Counted from the first letter of the stretch, positions 10,701 through 22,992 are shown. The stretch: 64,000 nucleotides of DNA from Trissonchulus latispiculum (GCA_030248195.1 JASAND010028788.1:62001-126000), one strand, 5' to 3'. The notes: a model not told the origin generated them from the sequence alone. A program made the numbers and translations.

Positions 10701-13700
10701 AAAAACCTTTGAGTTATGGGCGTCAGACGACCTTGATTGGATGAAGAAGACTGCAATGCTGCAGTCACAGGGGGAGAGGGGGGGCACATCTCTACACAAG
10801 GAAATTATCTAACAGACACAGTAAATTTTTTGTAATAATTCTTAGTGCTGAAAAGGCTTAAGAACATTGACTTAGACCATTCCTTTGAATTTACACACCT
10901 CTTAAAAAATTAGGGTCTGGGTAAAATCCGGCTCCGGACCCGGCCCCGGCCCACCTAGGTAAAATCCGGCCCCGGCCCCATCACTGGGTAAAATCCGGCT
11001 CCGGCCCCGGCCCCGGCCCAGGGTAAAATCCGGCCCCGGCCCCAATAAAATCCGGCCCCATTGTACAATGAGCGAGAGTTATATATTTTGTAATTTCTAT
11101 ATATACGAAAGCTGTTTATGGCACAAATGAATGCAAACAAAGAGAGAAAGTTCAATGAAAAATTCTTCGTTTGTGTGGCCCTATATATGACCTTTACATG
11201 TTTTGACCTTTATACATTTATTTGACCAAAGTGTGTGCAATATACTCATGCATAGACAATGAATTGTTGAAATGGCATAAACGCAATGTAGACTCTGTTT
11301 GAGGAGTTATGCAAGATTATAATTGTTTAACAGTTATATAGAACTTCTATTTTAAAGCTAAAGTATAAGTATAAGCTAAAGTTGTAAGCTTAACATGTAA
11401 GCTTATACTGAGCTAACGAAAAGCTGAATCGAAAAAGGGATTTCAGATTCGTGCTCACCGCCCCAGAAAACCCCTGTATGCAAGTTTTCAAAAGTTTTTT
11501 CAAAAAAGTTTTTGGTTCCCCTTGGTCCCCCCTTACCAAACAAAAATTTAAAATTTTTTAAAATTTTTTAAAATTTTAAAATTTTTGAATTTTTGAATTT
11601 ATCAGCCTCCAGTATGCACCCACACCAAATTTCAAAGTTATTGGTCAAAAAATCAAAAGTTAGGGCTGGGGGGGGAAAAGCGCAAAAGATCCAAGCGCAG
11701 AAGATCCTCTGAAGACAGTTTTAAATTCTGTTTTCCATTAAATCAATTAAAAATTAAATTAAAATTTAATCTCGTTTACAACTCTAGTTCATGCTGAACT
11801 AACTAAAGGCTGAATCAAAAAACGGACTCCAAAATCGTGTTCAGCGACCCCGAAAACCCCTCTATACAACGTTTTAGCAAAATGTTTCTTCACAGATAAA
11901 CTTCAATTTTATATTTTTTAAGTTTTCCACATTATATACAAGTGTTTACTGTATCAAGAGTTCATAATGTACATTACTCTTGACTTTATATAAGGTTATC
12001 CATTCACATATATATATATATACATTGCAAAACTCACTTTGTATTGGTTTCGGATATTTACATATCTCTACAATAAAGTTAATTTAATTTGAATCATCAT
12101 TTATGAGATAGGTGACCTTTTGATCTTTACAATGACACTCAACATATGCCTACTTATATATAGTAGTATTCGGCCACTTAACTACAGACCATAACATATC
12201 ATGCATTCATGTTTATCTAAGTGTTCACGAAAACCGGTTTTCAGACGGGGCCGGATTTTACCCTGTTTTAGTCTCCTATGTAAAGTGGGGCCGGGGCCGG
12301 ATTTTACCCAGACCCAAAAATTAGTGCTTAACAAAATATTAGCTCAAGAATTTCTTCAGAGGTTAACTTTAGTTAGGTGTCTACTGTATCTGACGACATA
12401 ATATTACAACAGACATATTATTCTAATAGATTCTGCACTGCAATAACCACTATTTATCCTGAAAACAACACGAAATCATCGAAATGGAAGACAAGCGTTT
12501 CTTGGAACTGAAAATTTTTTCAGTCAAAATCAGTGCCAAATCCCCTATATACGTACTCTACTACCCCTCCAAATGTTTTGCATCCCCCCATCCTATATAG
12601 CGAAAAAATGGCTAGGATGAATTTGAAGCCCAGAAAATCTTCTCAGAAAGCAAGCGCCATCCCTGTACAGTCTGCTACGATGATTGCGTTACAAAATCTA
12701 CTAGGTGCAGAAGAAACCCAGGTCAAAGAATTCTAAAAACTGTCACTTTTGATTTCTAACTTGTCTACCCCCCCCCCAAGCCCCATAAGGTAAATCTATC
12801 TTTACCATGTCAGTATAGATATCACAGGCCTTGATGAGACAGTCCACAGCCAGCTGTGGATTAGTCTTCTTGAAACAGGTGGAAGCCTCAACATAGTTGG
12901 CCGCTGATTCATGCTTTCGGGGATCACTGCCCCGCAAGTTCACCTCCGCCGACTTCACAAACGCATTGCCAGCCTCTGCAAACACAGACACAAATAAGTA
13001 TATACAGTTATGAATTCGATTCGAACCCAAACTGTTGTGACGATTTCGAAGACGTTCAGCGGAGCGAGAGAACTAAAGGCAAAAATTTGGTGTCTCCGAA
13101 AAAATTGACCGCGGGGGCCTTCAACTTTCCGTCTGTGTCTCTTCCCCTGACTTCCGCTAGATGTTCAAGATTAAACTGCCACTAATGTATACTAGTGATG
13201 GACACTGGATATCCAGATATCCGTGTACATTTCAAGGTAAAGGAAAATTAGCACATTTTTGACAAATTCAAAACCTTTTAAAATATTTCTGTGAAATTAT
13301 TGGTGAAACCAAGGTCGTGGCTTAGCTGTAAATAGAAATTCACAGCGTACGCAAAAATTTACAAAAAAATTAAAAGTTTAACTGCAAAATCTAAAAATTT
13401 TCTTGAAGTTAAGTTTGGAATAGGCGACTAACCGGATATCCGTTAACGCAAAATAGGCGGATATCCGGATACGAAAAAATATCCGGTGCCCATCACTAAT
13501 GTATATATACACTTGCCTAACCGGACCCGTAGGCTAACCGGGTATATTAGCTGGCTTCGTCAAGAGATTTTAGAAGGAAAATAACCCCATCTACAATACT
13601 GTCCAAAGTACAATTTCGCGCAACTATGTACCAATCTACAGTACAGCTCATTTCAAAGTGAGTTTGAAGCGATGTCGCAAAAGCAAATTACGCGACATTT

Positions 13701-16700
13701 TTCGCGAAATGTCGTTAATTTTTGGCGACATTTCTCTAAGATTCTGGGAGATTTCGCGAATTCTGAAGCGAAATGTCGCCAATTTCGCGACATTTCGCCA
13801 GATTTGGGACTTCGCCTCAAACGCACTTTGAAATGAGCTGTACTGTATTTTTGATGTACGCATGTAGTTGTACCAGAACAATCACTTCTTTCCAGCAAAA
13901 TTTTGAGGAAAAATTGTTTCCCAGTACGTATATATAATTAGTTTAGCTAATCTCACCTGTTTAAGATCAGAATTCATAGGGTAGGGACTAGGGAGAGCCT
14001 ATCGAAATTGACCTCGCCCGGAAATCGCCCCCTCCCACGATTTTTGATTCCCCCTATGGACTTTCTGGATGCTCAAACGTTTGCCAAAAATGGCAATATT
14101 CAAAAATTCTTACAGGCTTCACCGTGGACTTTTCGTAAAAAAGTGTCACTTTTTAGCCTAAATCCAGGCGTTTTTGAGAACTTTTTGCACCCGCACGGGC
14201 GAATTTTAAGCCTTTCTATAGAAAAACCCCCGAAATTTTGTTGAGGTCTACATGGTGGGCCACTGCCCTCCCGGGAAAATCCTTTGAAACGTCAAGATTT
14301 ATTTACATAGCTTAATTGTAGGCCCGTGAGAAGTATTCTACGCATGGTTCCTATCCAAGCCATCACTTGCTGGTCTAGCTGCTGTACATACAGTCAAGGT
14401 TTCATAGTCGTCAATAACTAGAAAAGTTGGGACTATGTGGATTTTGCAATACAAATACAACACCGATCTCTAAACACAAGGCCCCCCAGTGAAGTCCAAG
14501 TAGCAGCTAGAGAGCGCCACTATAATGCCGATTAAACGATGGCAATGAAGCCATTAAATTACGTTTCCAAATTTTGGAAATGACACAAATAAAATATACT
14601 GAGGAAAAGTAAAGGTTTTGAAGATTTTCACACCAAAATTTTCTCAATTCTCAAAAAAATTCTTAACGTCTGGGGGGCTCCGCCCCCCAGACCCCCACTA
14701 TGACACAAAAAGAAGTTTTCAAAGCAAATATTGAACGTTCAGAATATTGAAATATCGTTTATATAGGCTAAGCAAGCAATACATGTTTTCTTTTTCTTCT
14801 ATAACACGCGAAAAATGCTAAATATAGTTGCAAATGATGTAAAAACCGTTGAAAACGTGTTTATACTGCGAAAAGTGAATTTTAGGAAAAACACAGATTT
14901 TAAAAAACACACATTTTCTTAAAAACACCAAAAAGCACAGGTGAAATTTTGAAAAAACCTGCGCCAGTGGTTTTAACCGAAAATGTCAAAAAATTTGGCA
15001 GGCTGTTTTAAATGAGATGAATTCTTAAAAACGGGCGAGTCCGAGTGTGAGAACCCGTATTGTTGTGCTGGTCCCACAAACTGCCTTGTGACTGAAAGCT
15101 TTGCTTTATGTAGGGCCCTTGTAACTATCGTTTGTTCGTTCGCTGTGTTCAACCCACTGATGCTACCTGTCTTGTAGTTCTTATCATACTTGCAATTTGC
15201 TTTGCATCTAATAAAAGCTTCCTCATATCGCGTTACTACACAATTATGACATGTACCGTTCCATTTTTTGGCCATTTTGAATAAATTTGCCGCCTTAACA
15301 TACAATTCTCCAGCTTCATCTCCTCGTCCTCCGCTAAAATAAAGAAATTCTACGTGTTATATACGTACGTTACAAGAAAACACATATAATATACACAAAC
15401 AAACTAAATACAACAGCAGCGTTTGCGACTTCCTGTACCAGCCTTACTCTAATCCTGGGCGAACATACATGGGCAAGATCCCTCTCCACTGGGTGTACCC
15501 GAAATTATTTTTTGCGGTCCCCCTTCGCACAGTCGGGGGGGGGGCGGAGGCAAGGAAAGCCATGGGTGGTAAGGTAACATTTTCAAAGTAATTGCAGGCT
15601 GGCTTATTTTTACTGGGGGAGGGGTGGGGCCCCTCACTCGGCGACCTCCCCCCCAATCGAGGTTTCCCCCCCATAAATTTCGACCTCCCCCCCATAATTC
15701 AGAAAATTGCCAAATTTTACCCTAAAATTTCAAAAATTTTTCCGGCTTCGCCGGATTTTTAACGAAATTTTCGTTATTTTAGCTTAAAAACACCTAAAAT
15801 TAGTCATTTTTTAGCGATTTTTGGCAGTTTTTGCACAAAAAACGTTAAAATTTGCAAAATGTTTGTCAAAAATATGCCCCCATTTTTGATGAGCCCCCCC
15901 ATCGATGGGGGGGGGGCGGCAACTTTGAGCCCCCCCATAAATTTTGGCCTAAAAATAAGCCAGGTAGGTATATATGCAGACCCGCCTTTGAATTTGCCAC
16001 TCCTCTTTTACTCATGTCGCAGCCTATACTCATGCTTGCGAAGGTCTTTGAAGCTTCCGCGTTATTGTTGGGCAATAAATAGGACAGCAAATTCCTTAAT
16101 TAGAAATAGTTTCTCTGAATTATTTCAGTACTATGAGAAGCGATCGCTTCGCTCGCGCTGCGCGGTCCCCCTGATTTTGCTTGCGCATTGCGCGGTCCCC
16201 CTAGAAATTAGGGTGTACCTGGTACAACCTCAGTACACCCCGTGCGCATGTATGTGGGCGAAGGAAGCTATGCAAATGGTTCCCCCTGGAGATGTATCCG
16301 TCCTGCCACAGACCTAGGTGGTCATCTCAAGATTCCCACTCATCGTCTCAAATAGGAGGGGCATATTTAAAGTTTCTAAATTTAAATCCGGCGACGCCGG
16401 AAAACGTTTTGAAAATTTAAGGTAAAATTTTGCCGTTTTTGGAGTATTGGGGACAGACGGGAATTTTGGAGGGAGGCACAGCAAATGGGGGGAGGGGCAG
16501 CGGGGAGAGGTCGCCAAAAGGGCCCCCACAAAGATTCCCCTACATCTCGTATACTGAAATTTCGTATACTGACATTTGGTATACTGACATTTGGTATACT
16601 TACATTTCGTATACTGACATTTCGTATACTTACACTTCGTATACACACAAAAATTGAAAAATTTAAGCTACAGGCCCGCCCGAAAGTGACCCACCAAAAT

Positions 16701-19690
16701 GTTGCATGCACGCAGCTGTATAGTCAAGCGCATATTAATATATTAAAGGGAAAATATATTAAAAATACAAGAATAAAAATGCTCCGTTGGAGCATGAAAA
16801 ATGCAATATGGTTGACATTCGGTTGTAAATGGACAGAGGGCTAGGTTTTAAAACGTTAATATGGGAGGGGCAGGTTGTAAATGCCAGGAGGACTAGGTTA
16901 AAAGCGCACTAATATGGACCAGCTTCGCTGAACAACCCATATTCGCGAAAATTGCCCAGTTTCTATCGGCTGCTGCTTGTTGTTGCTATCGGCAGTTCTT
17001 CGGAAAATTGTACGATTTGTCAGCATGGCCTCCAAGTGTAATGTAGTGGTTCTCCTTATTATACAACTTAATATATATTACTGTATTACTGTAACCCGGG
17101 CCAGCTTGCGCTGGAAGGAAGAACCTTAGATGCAAACTTAATATATAATACACGTACATGATGTCAACTGCTTTTCGCATCAACTTAATACAAGATTCTA
17201 CGCTGACAGTGCAGAAAAATACCTTGAACACCTTTCTACCAGAACTGCATTGTTTAATTGAAATCAGCTTTAATATTTCAAAATCGTCCCGCTTGCTTTG
17301 AAAGCTGAAGAATGTAGATCTTACTAGTACGCATGTCATGTGGAGCGGAGCATGAGTGGCCACGAATATGGGTTGTTCAGCGAAGCTGGTCCATATTAGT
17401 GCGCTTTTAACCTGTCCTCCTGGCATTTACAACCTGCCCCTCCCATATTAACGTTTTAAAACCTAGTCCTCTGTCCATTTACAACCGAATGTCCCCCATA
17501 TTGCATTTTTCATGCTCCAACGGAGCATTTTTGTTCTTGTCCTATTTCATTTTTAAGGTTCTCAGTAAAAAGCAAAAACGTTAAAGCCGCACTTGTGTGT
17601 AAAATTTCGGAAGATTGCAACATTTCTGTAACTAGTTCTAGGCCGTGCTTACTTCAGCAGCACTCTACTGCAGCGCAACCAGATAGAAACTTTACTGTCG
17701 GTGAAGGAAACTCATACGGCACCATTTGCAATACTCTGCCGCACTTGCATGCAAAATTTTGGACGATTGCAACTTATATATCTGTAGTTAGTTATAGGCC
17801 GTGCTGTACCCCTGCAGCACTGCACTGCAGCGCAACCACATAGTAACATCGTAATAAGTATACGAAACGTACCTATAATAGTTTGTCATGTCCTAAACTA
17901 TCTGTATGCCGAATTTCAAATACCAGTGACGAATGAATAACTTGTTATCGACTGTGCTGTGTTTGGGGCAGCACATACAGCACGGTGGAAGCTAGAGAGT
18001 GCACCAACTAACATAGCTACAGTTCCCCCTTACTCCAGACACAATTTTCACGAAGTTTCATATGTTTAGCCGTTTACAGTAAGTCTACAGACAGCGTGCT
18101 ATGGTTGCTGAATAATAGTACAGCACGATAGAAGTACCGCACAGCGCTGCGACTATGCTCATCGTGTTCAGCGACCCCAATAACCCTTATATGCGTCCCA
18201 CTAAATGGCCCAAAACTGCATATTTAGGCCTATTTTTGAATATTTCAGGGTATTTTTTACACTGTCGAGTATTTTTGCTTCCCCCCCCGGGATTTTGGAG
18301 GCCCAAATTTTGCCAAAAATAGGCCAATTTTCAAAATTTTCCGGCTTCGCCGGGTTTTCGTAAAATGGCTATTTTTGAGCACCGGACATTTTTGAAGCAA
18401 CAAAAAAACTTTTGGGCATTTTTGCCCTGTAGTAGAGTAGGGACTTAGAAATTTTTCCAAAATGGCTTTGGCCGGACCGATTTGGGGCAGGTCATAAATC
18501 AAAGATCGGCCAACGTTATGACACGCTACTCATCCCAAAGTTTCTTATGCAACAAGCCGCGTCTCTCTAGCTTGTTCCCTGAGCCCTGCAGCCGTGACAC
18601 AAAATTGGCCTTTTTGGCCAAACACAACGTTAGGCCACTTTTGACCGGCCGCACAGGCGGCATGCCAGGCCGGGCAGCGAAAAAATAAAGCGCGGGGTAC
18701 ATGGGACCATATCGGCATTCAGAAAATATAAACCTTTCCGGCTGAAAACGCCACATCTTTCAAACACCTCTGCACAAAATTGCAATTTTCCGAGCGTGAC
18801 TTACACAGAAAAAACAAACGGACCTAACTTGTCCGGAAGCGAAAATTTTCAAAGTTGGAAATTTTGACCAAAACTTTTTTGCAACGTGTTGTACTCGTCG
18901 TGTAGATTCCAACGAAACCAAACTTGCCGAGTTTCGTTCAGTATTGAGCTGGCACGGTGCTCGAACGAGTCTCAAAGGGCCGCGCAGCGCCTTTTACACC
19001 CATATTATAGGGGGTCGCTCTCGCGCGCCCCTATACTATAATCGGGTCACATCAGGTCAGGGGCGCACCCAGGATTTTGAAAGGGAGAATTGAGCTTAAA
19101 AGCTGAGGCGAAAATGCATAAAAATATATTAAAAATTCAGATATATAGAAAAGTGATACCAGGCTTGATATTGAGATATATAGAAACCCGCCGCAGGCGC
19201 GAAAACATTTCTTTTTTAGTATTGTTCATTGAACATAGCTCAATTTTTGCTTTTTCCCCAAACATTCCCGGGGGGGGGTTGAACAAAAAAGCCAGGTAAT
19301 GGATGGAGAGCTGCGTTGGCTAGAGCGGAAGATGCTTTGTGATAGCCGAGACTCGAGCCACCGACCGCAAGGTCGTTAGTTCCGACTAGCGCCTTAGACC
19401 ACTCGATCATCTTCGCTCACGATACTGTTCAATAACGATCCTACCCAAATATATATATATACGGGTGTAAGCACTGCAATATTGAGCTCGAGTGTCCTTC
19501 CGGTTCATCCTCGGCATCAGCATGGCAGCCAGAAGACAGCATCATCCTCCACAAACTAAGGGACTTAAATTCAAAGTTGCACGCAAATTAGCTAAACCTA
19601 CCCAAACATTCCTAAAAAGCCGCCAGTGGACTTTGCTTTCTTTTCAGCCTCTTGTAAAACTTTAATTGCTTTAGCTTCGTTATCAGCCAT
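7555..19690 (-). CDS. NAPA: alpha-SNAP (soluble NSF attachment protein), 8 coding exons
   Basis: Adaptor that recruits the ATPase NSF to cis-SNARE complexes on cytosolic membrane faces, driving their disassembly after fusion. Exons in transcript order: 19690-19602, 15333-15257, 12975-12806, 10531-10398, 10027-9943, 9405-9301, 7963-7895, 7704-7555. They sum to 879 nt (292 residues plus stop; the human protein has 295), and every junction is GT-AG with consistent phase. Visible family landmarks: the N-terminal hydrophobic loop around F25-L26-G27-M28-F29, [12 protein letters not shown] at 43-54, AGNAF at 57-61, [11 protein letters not shown] at the end of exon 7, [11 protein letters not shown] and TTMLLRIKK in exon 8, and a penultimate leucine (DLK end) matching the leucine known to stimulate NSF. 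The ATG at 19690 is chosen because it gives the family N-terminus directly. Introns run from 190 bp to 4.3 kb and hold most of the repeats between 10.9 and 19.5 kb. Alpha is preferred over beta or gamma SNAP, but invertebrates usually carry one alpha/beta-type gene. Confidence 0.96.
10913..12315. mobile_element. 1.4-kb hAT-like non-autonomous element in NAPA intron 3
   Basis: Termini GGGTCTGGGTAAAATCCGG (inverted at the right end) with perfect 8-bp target duplication AAAAATTA at 10905-10912 and 12316-12323. The left end holds about five tandem copies of a unit like GGGTAAAATCCGGCCCCGG (10913-11060); the right end has two inverted ones (12245-12315). The interior is AT-rich with no transposase ORF. 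The 8-bp duplication suggests hAT; the terminal sequence itself is not diagnostic. Confidence 0.83.
13193..13498. mobile_element. hAT-type MITE in NAPA intron 2
   Basis: 306 bp with termini TAGTGATGGRCACYGGATAT, inverted at the right end, typical of hAT elements. Flanked by ATGTATAC (13185-13192) and ATGTATAT (13499-13506), an 8-bp duplication with one mismatch. GGATATCC words recur near both ends. Confidence 0.88.
13637..13847. mobile_element. Tc1/mariner-like MITE in NAPA intron 2
   Basis: 211 bp including flanking TA dinucleotides, with inverted termini CAGTACAGCTCATTTCAAAG of about 40 bp. The interior is built from GCGACATTTCGC-type motifs on both strands. A CAG start flanked by TA fits Tc1/mariner/pogo elements. 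Confidence 0.78.
13999..14280 (+). repeat. dispersed repeat of the CCGGCTTCGCCGG family
   Basis: Shares with 36460-36720 and 51305-51545 the order: C-rich start, GGATTTT-type G/T tract, short hairpin position (degenerate here), TTTTCGTAAAA, TTTTTAGCCTAAATCCAGGC and GAACTTTTTGC. Non-coding. Confidence 0.55.
15690..15960 (+). repeat. CCGGCTTCGCCGG-family repeat, copy 1
   Basis: Colinear with 45620-45910 on the same strand: AATTGCCAAATTTTACC, the CCGGCTTCGCCGG hairpin (15742-15754), TTTTTAGCGATTTTTRGCAG, and a CCCATCGATGGG palindrome between C and G runs (about 15898-15909). Lies in NAPA intron 1. Confidence 0.7.
16547..16645. repeat. 15-bp tandem repeat
   Basis: About 6.5 copies of TTTCGTATACTGACA with small variants, in NAPA intron 1. 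Because the unit is divisible by three it keeps frames open on both strands, producing spurious repetitive ORFs. Confidence 0.9.
16767..17540. mobile_element. 774-bp foldback element in NAPA intron 1
   Basis: Inverted repeats of about 180 bp: ACAAGAATAAAAATGCTCC at the left is mirrored at 17540, and CCATATTAGTGCGCTTTTAACC and the AGCTTCGCTGAACAACCCAT block occur in both arms. The arm ends carry a small palindrome, GCTCCGTTGGAGC. The central 420 bp is unique. No target duplication identified. Confidence 0.82.
17586..18010 (+). repeat. about 153-bp tandem repeat, two to three copies
   Basis: GCCGCACTTG at 17586 recurs at 17739 with matching downstream blocks (GATTGCAAC, TAGGCCGTGCT, GCAGCGCAACCA); a third, weaker copy follows to about 18010. 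NAPA intron 1, non-coding. Confidence 0.65.
18290..18470 (+). repeat. CCGGCTTCGCCGG-family repeat, partial
   Basis: GGGATTTTGGAGGCCCAAATTTTGCC, a perfect CCGGCTTCGCCGG hairpin (18341-18353) and TTTTCGTAAAATGGCTATTTTT match the 36460-36720 copy; the right half is missing. Confidence 0.6.
19338..19412 (-). repeat. tRNA-like sequence, probably a SINE head
   Basis: Minus strand shows an A-box-like GTGGTCTAAGGCGC and a B-box-like GGCTCGAGTCTC at roughly tRNA spacing, resembling a leucine/serine-type tRNA. The T arm and acceptor stem do not pair, so it is not called a tRNA gene. Confidence 0.4.
19602..19690 (-). CDS. NAPA: NAPA coding exon 1 with initiator ATG
   Basis: Eighty-nine nucleotides: 29 codons plus two bases, ending in a GTAGGT donor. 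It encodes the N-terminal helix and most of the membrane-contacting hydrophobic loop; the loop's glycines continue in exon 2 ([11 protein letters not shown]), which lies 4.27 kb away. A homology search by short exons could easily miss this exon. The ATG is followed by GCT and preceded by TA-rich sequence; no TATA box or initiator was identified with confidence. Confidence 0.93.
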
Positions 19691-20620
19691 TGTGTTATAT
19701 ACGTACGTATATATATTTATAAGGAACAGTATAGATTTATCTGAAACGTGCAACAGAAACAGAAAGTAAGGATTATACAAACCTATATATATATACGTGT
19801 AGAAGGTAAGTTTAAAATTCTGGGAGGGGGTAATGGTGGCCGAATCGAAGTATGGGGGGATACCCCTAGGTGAAACTACATATGGTGGGGTCGGCCTTTG
19901 GCTGGGTTGTGAGTGGGGGTCTGAGATTTGGCAATTTGAAGGCGGGGTCAGGTGTAACGCGGATTTGAGGTGGGGGACCCCTCCCCCGAAATTTTGGGGG
20001 GGGCCCCTTTTTAGACTCCCCGCATACCTCCCCCAAACACGTTTCCTATTTTAATGCCAAAAATCGCATTTGCAGCATATATAGGTGTAATTGGGGGGGG
20101 TTGGGGGGGTTATCCCTCCCAGCCATTTTTCCAAACCCCCCCAAATTTTTGGGGGCCCTCGGCCCCCCCTCAACTGGAGGGGGGGGGGGGGTAGTCGCGC
20201 CACAGGCGCGAAAACTTCGCCAAAAATTGGGTATTTTTAGGGTAAATTCTGAAAAAGTTTTCAAAAAAGTCCACATTGTTGGCTTAAAGAGTTTATTAGT
20301 GCGAGAAATACACGTTTTTTAATGGTTTTACGGACTTTCTGGCTCAATATTAACCTTATTTTAGACTTAGAAACATGTTGCCAATCAAGTTTTCGAGTTT
20401 AAAACAATACATCTGTTGAATGTCAAAATTACTTCATGGTTGAATGATTTTTGGCATTAGCAAATAGCAATGGCTGAAAATGCGATTTTTGACATAAAAA
20501 TAGAAAAATTTTTTGGAGGAGCTCTTGGGGGGGCATAGTTACTTTTCCTGGAACTTTGGGTCTGGGGGGGGGGGGTAAATTTTGGAAGGTTGGTGGTCGA
20601 CCCAAGAAATGTGATGGGGG

Positions 20621-21747
20621 TATAGTCAAGCGGGAAAAAACCAACTTTTTTTCTTGGACCAGAACTTTCGACCGGTTTGGGGTAGCACGACTTTGATACT
20701 ATATATATTTAATTAGGGTTTGCCCTAAGCTTTCAAATGAGGTATACATAGTTTGTCTCTCTAGACCCTGCCGTTATGGAGAAATTAAAGTTTTCCGTGT
20801 CGGGAAAAAACCCAATGCGGGAAAAAACCCATCGGCGGGACAAAAACCCATCGGCGGGAAAAAACCCACCTGGATTTTTTGCTGGAAGCGTGCCAGAACA
20901 ATTTCGACGGTGCCATTCGAAAGAGCGGGTTGTTATTAGTAGGTCTACATCGAAAAATACCAAGATTTTTGAAAAATTTCAGAAAAAATTGAATTTTGAA
21001 AATTTAGTATGTTTAACACATACATATATATATAAACATAGGCTAATTTTGGAAATTTTTTAAAAGTGTTTATTTTTGGCAGTTTAAGCATCCTACCGTG
21101 TAGAAAACGCGTTTTTTCTGTATCTAGAGCCAAACTAGACCCATTTTAAGGCAAAAATAAGCATTTTTGGCCAAAATTGAAATTTTGGCTTGAAATGGCA
21201 CCATGTCCGATTTAGACCCCCTGGACCACCCATAACAGAACGAACTCGGATAAAACCTATACCAATTTAATCTATAGGCTCTATTAAACAAATGTATGTA
21301 TTAGTTTGACCTTTCCTGCTAACGGTTAGAAAAATATTTAATTTTGAAAAGTGGGTTTTTTCCCGCCGATGGGTTTTTCCCGCCAACTCTAGGCCACCCC
21401 CAGGTCGCACCGGAGGGATTAGAGCAGTGTGGCATATATCATCATGAAGCCCAACAGATGCCCTACACATGCATACAATCCGCTTTGGTCTGTTGCCAGT
21501 AGTTCAGGGTGGCCAGCCAAAGTTTGCCAAATTTCGGCACTTGGACGGACCAAAATTTTCCAAAATTTCAAGGTCCCAAAAAATTTGCAGGGAAGCAATG
21601 GGAGCAACAATAATACAGCCTCTAGGGTTATTTTTGACGCTCTTCAAGATAGGCTATTAAAATCCTATATAGCTCATACTGGTAAGCCCACACTAGAGGT
21701 GGGTTTTTTCCCGCATATTAAAACGGGTTTTTCCCCGCATGACTATA
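20621..21747. mobile_element. 1.1-kb inverted-repeat element with CGGGAAAAAACCC motifs
   Basis: Starts TATAGTCAAGCGGGAAAAAA and ends inverted (CCCCGCATGACTATA). The motif CGGGAAAAAACCCA recurs at 20803-20870, inverted at 21350-21385 and 21697-21735. TA at both outer edges could be a TA target duplication. Non-coding. Confidence 0.6.
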
Positions 21748-21749
21748 CC

Positions 21750-21975
21750 CCCCCCCACCAGAATTCGGACCTCAGAGATTTCGAAAAATGACTAAAAAAT
21801 GCAAATTTTTCTGTAATTTAGCCCTTTTTTCTTCAAAATAAGGCCTCTTTTTCACGTTTTAGGCGTTTTTACACCATTTTAAAGCGATTTTAAGCCAAAA
21901 TTTTAGAAACTTTTTTCAAAAAATGCCCATTTTTCGGCCAAATTTAGCTAACTTTTTGGGTCCAAACTCCAAAAA
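21750..21975 (+). repeat. dispersed repeat with GAATTCGGACCTCAGA start
   Basis: Colinear with 33860-34065: GAATTCGGACCTCAGA, ATTTCGAAAAATG, TTTAGCCCTTTTTTCTTCAA, GGCCAAATTTAGCTAACTTT. Another copy, inverted, is at 33535-33755. Confidence 0.65.
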
Positions 21976-21994
21976 TCGCTGGGGGGGTTCGGGG

Positions 21995-22426
21995 CATAGG
22001 TCGAGTACCAGGCTACAGTTTACCCCCTGTGAGACCCCCCCACGGAGAGGCCAGACCCCACCCCCCATACCCGACCTCGACTACTCCCCTCCCAAGCCGA
22101 GCTCAAACCCCCTCCCCCCCTAAAATGGGGTCCAAACAAGAGAAAAAATGCTAAATTTTTGCAAAACATTTTGCAATTTTTCAAAAATTTTCTGAAAGAA
22201 TTGTCTAGAAACAGTTAAAACGCCAAAAAAACAGGTTTTAAAACGCGATGCGAGTGGTTTTTTATTAGATTTATGTCGAAAATAGTTGATTTTGTGTCCA
22301 CAAAGGGCCATTTTTAGCTGAAAAAATTAGGGTACAGTTTTTTGAAAATTTCAGATTTTTGAGACCCCCAAGCCAGATTTGGACTTTTTACTCCCCCCCC
22401 CAACCCAAACAGGTGGTACACCTATG
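21995..22426 (+). mobile_element. CATAGGTGT family MITE with perfect 8-bp TSD
   Basis: 432 bp from CATAGGTCGAGTACC to GGTACACCTATG, flanked on both sides by GTTCGGGG (21987-21994 and 22427-22434). The sequence outside it, including AACTTTTTGGRTCCAA to the left and TAGCCGWAGTTGGGGGAGG to the right, continues uninterrupted at 34045-34200, giving a natural empty site. Confidence 0.85.
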
Positions 22427-22582
22427 GTTCGGGGGGGGGGGTAGCCGAAAGTTGGGGGAGGGTATGTCAAAAATTCCGCGGGGGGGGGATAAAATTGGCC
22501 AAAAATTTTGGGGGGATACCCCCCGTGGGGGGTCTAAAAAGGGGGGCCCCCAAAATTCCAGGGGAGGGGGGCCCCCACCAAC

Positions 22583-22992
22583 CATAGGTGTACCTTGAGA
22601 AAACGTTGGGGGAGGGGGTAGCCGAAATGAGGGTAGGTGGGGTCAGCCGTTTTGAGGTGGGGTGGGGTCCGGAAAAATCGAATTTGGGGGGGGGGGTAAA
22701 AAATTTTTTGGTCAAAAATTTAGAAAAAATTCGCAAATTTGCTAAAAAAGCGTTATTTCCAACTAAAAATCAACAATATTTCTTCATTTTTGCTCATTTG
22801 TCCGAAAAAACTTGGATTTTTTGCAAAAATTTCTTATTTTTCCAAAAAATTTCGAATTTTTACTAATTTTGAGGCAAAATTTTCAAAATTTTGAAGGTGG
22901 GGTCTGGCAAATTTCGAGGGTGGGGTCGGCACTTTTCCATTTGGGGGGAGGGGTTCCCCCCCACCCCCACCCCCCCCCCAGGTACACCTATG
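22583..22992. mobile_element. CATAGGTGT family MITE
   Basis: 410 bp from CATAGGTGTACCTTG to CAGGTACACCTATG. Flanks CCACCAAC (22575-22582) and CCCCCAAC (22993-23000): 8 bp with one mismatch, though the sequence is C-rich, which weakens the match. The termini share GGTGTACC as an extended inverted repeat. Confidence 0.75.

Noticed and set aside
16314..16844. Overlapping repetitive open frames on both strands
   Set aside because: Produced by the 15-bp tandem repeat at 16547-16645.
19338..19412. Possible functional tRNA gene (also at 46768-46815 and 61281-61345)
   Set aside because: A- and B-box-like motifs are present but T-arm and acceptor stems do not pair.
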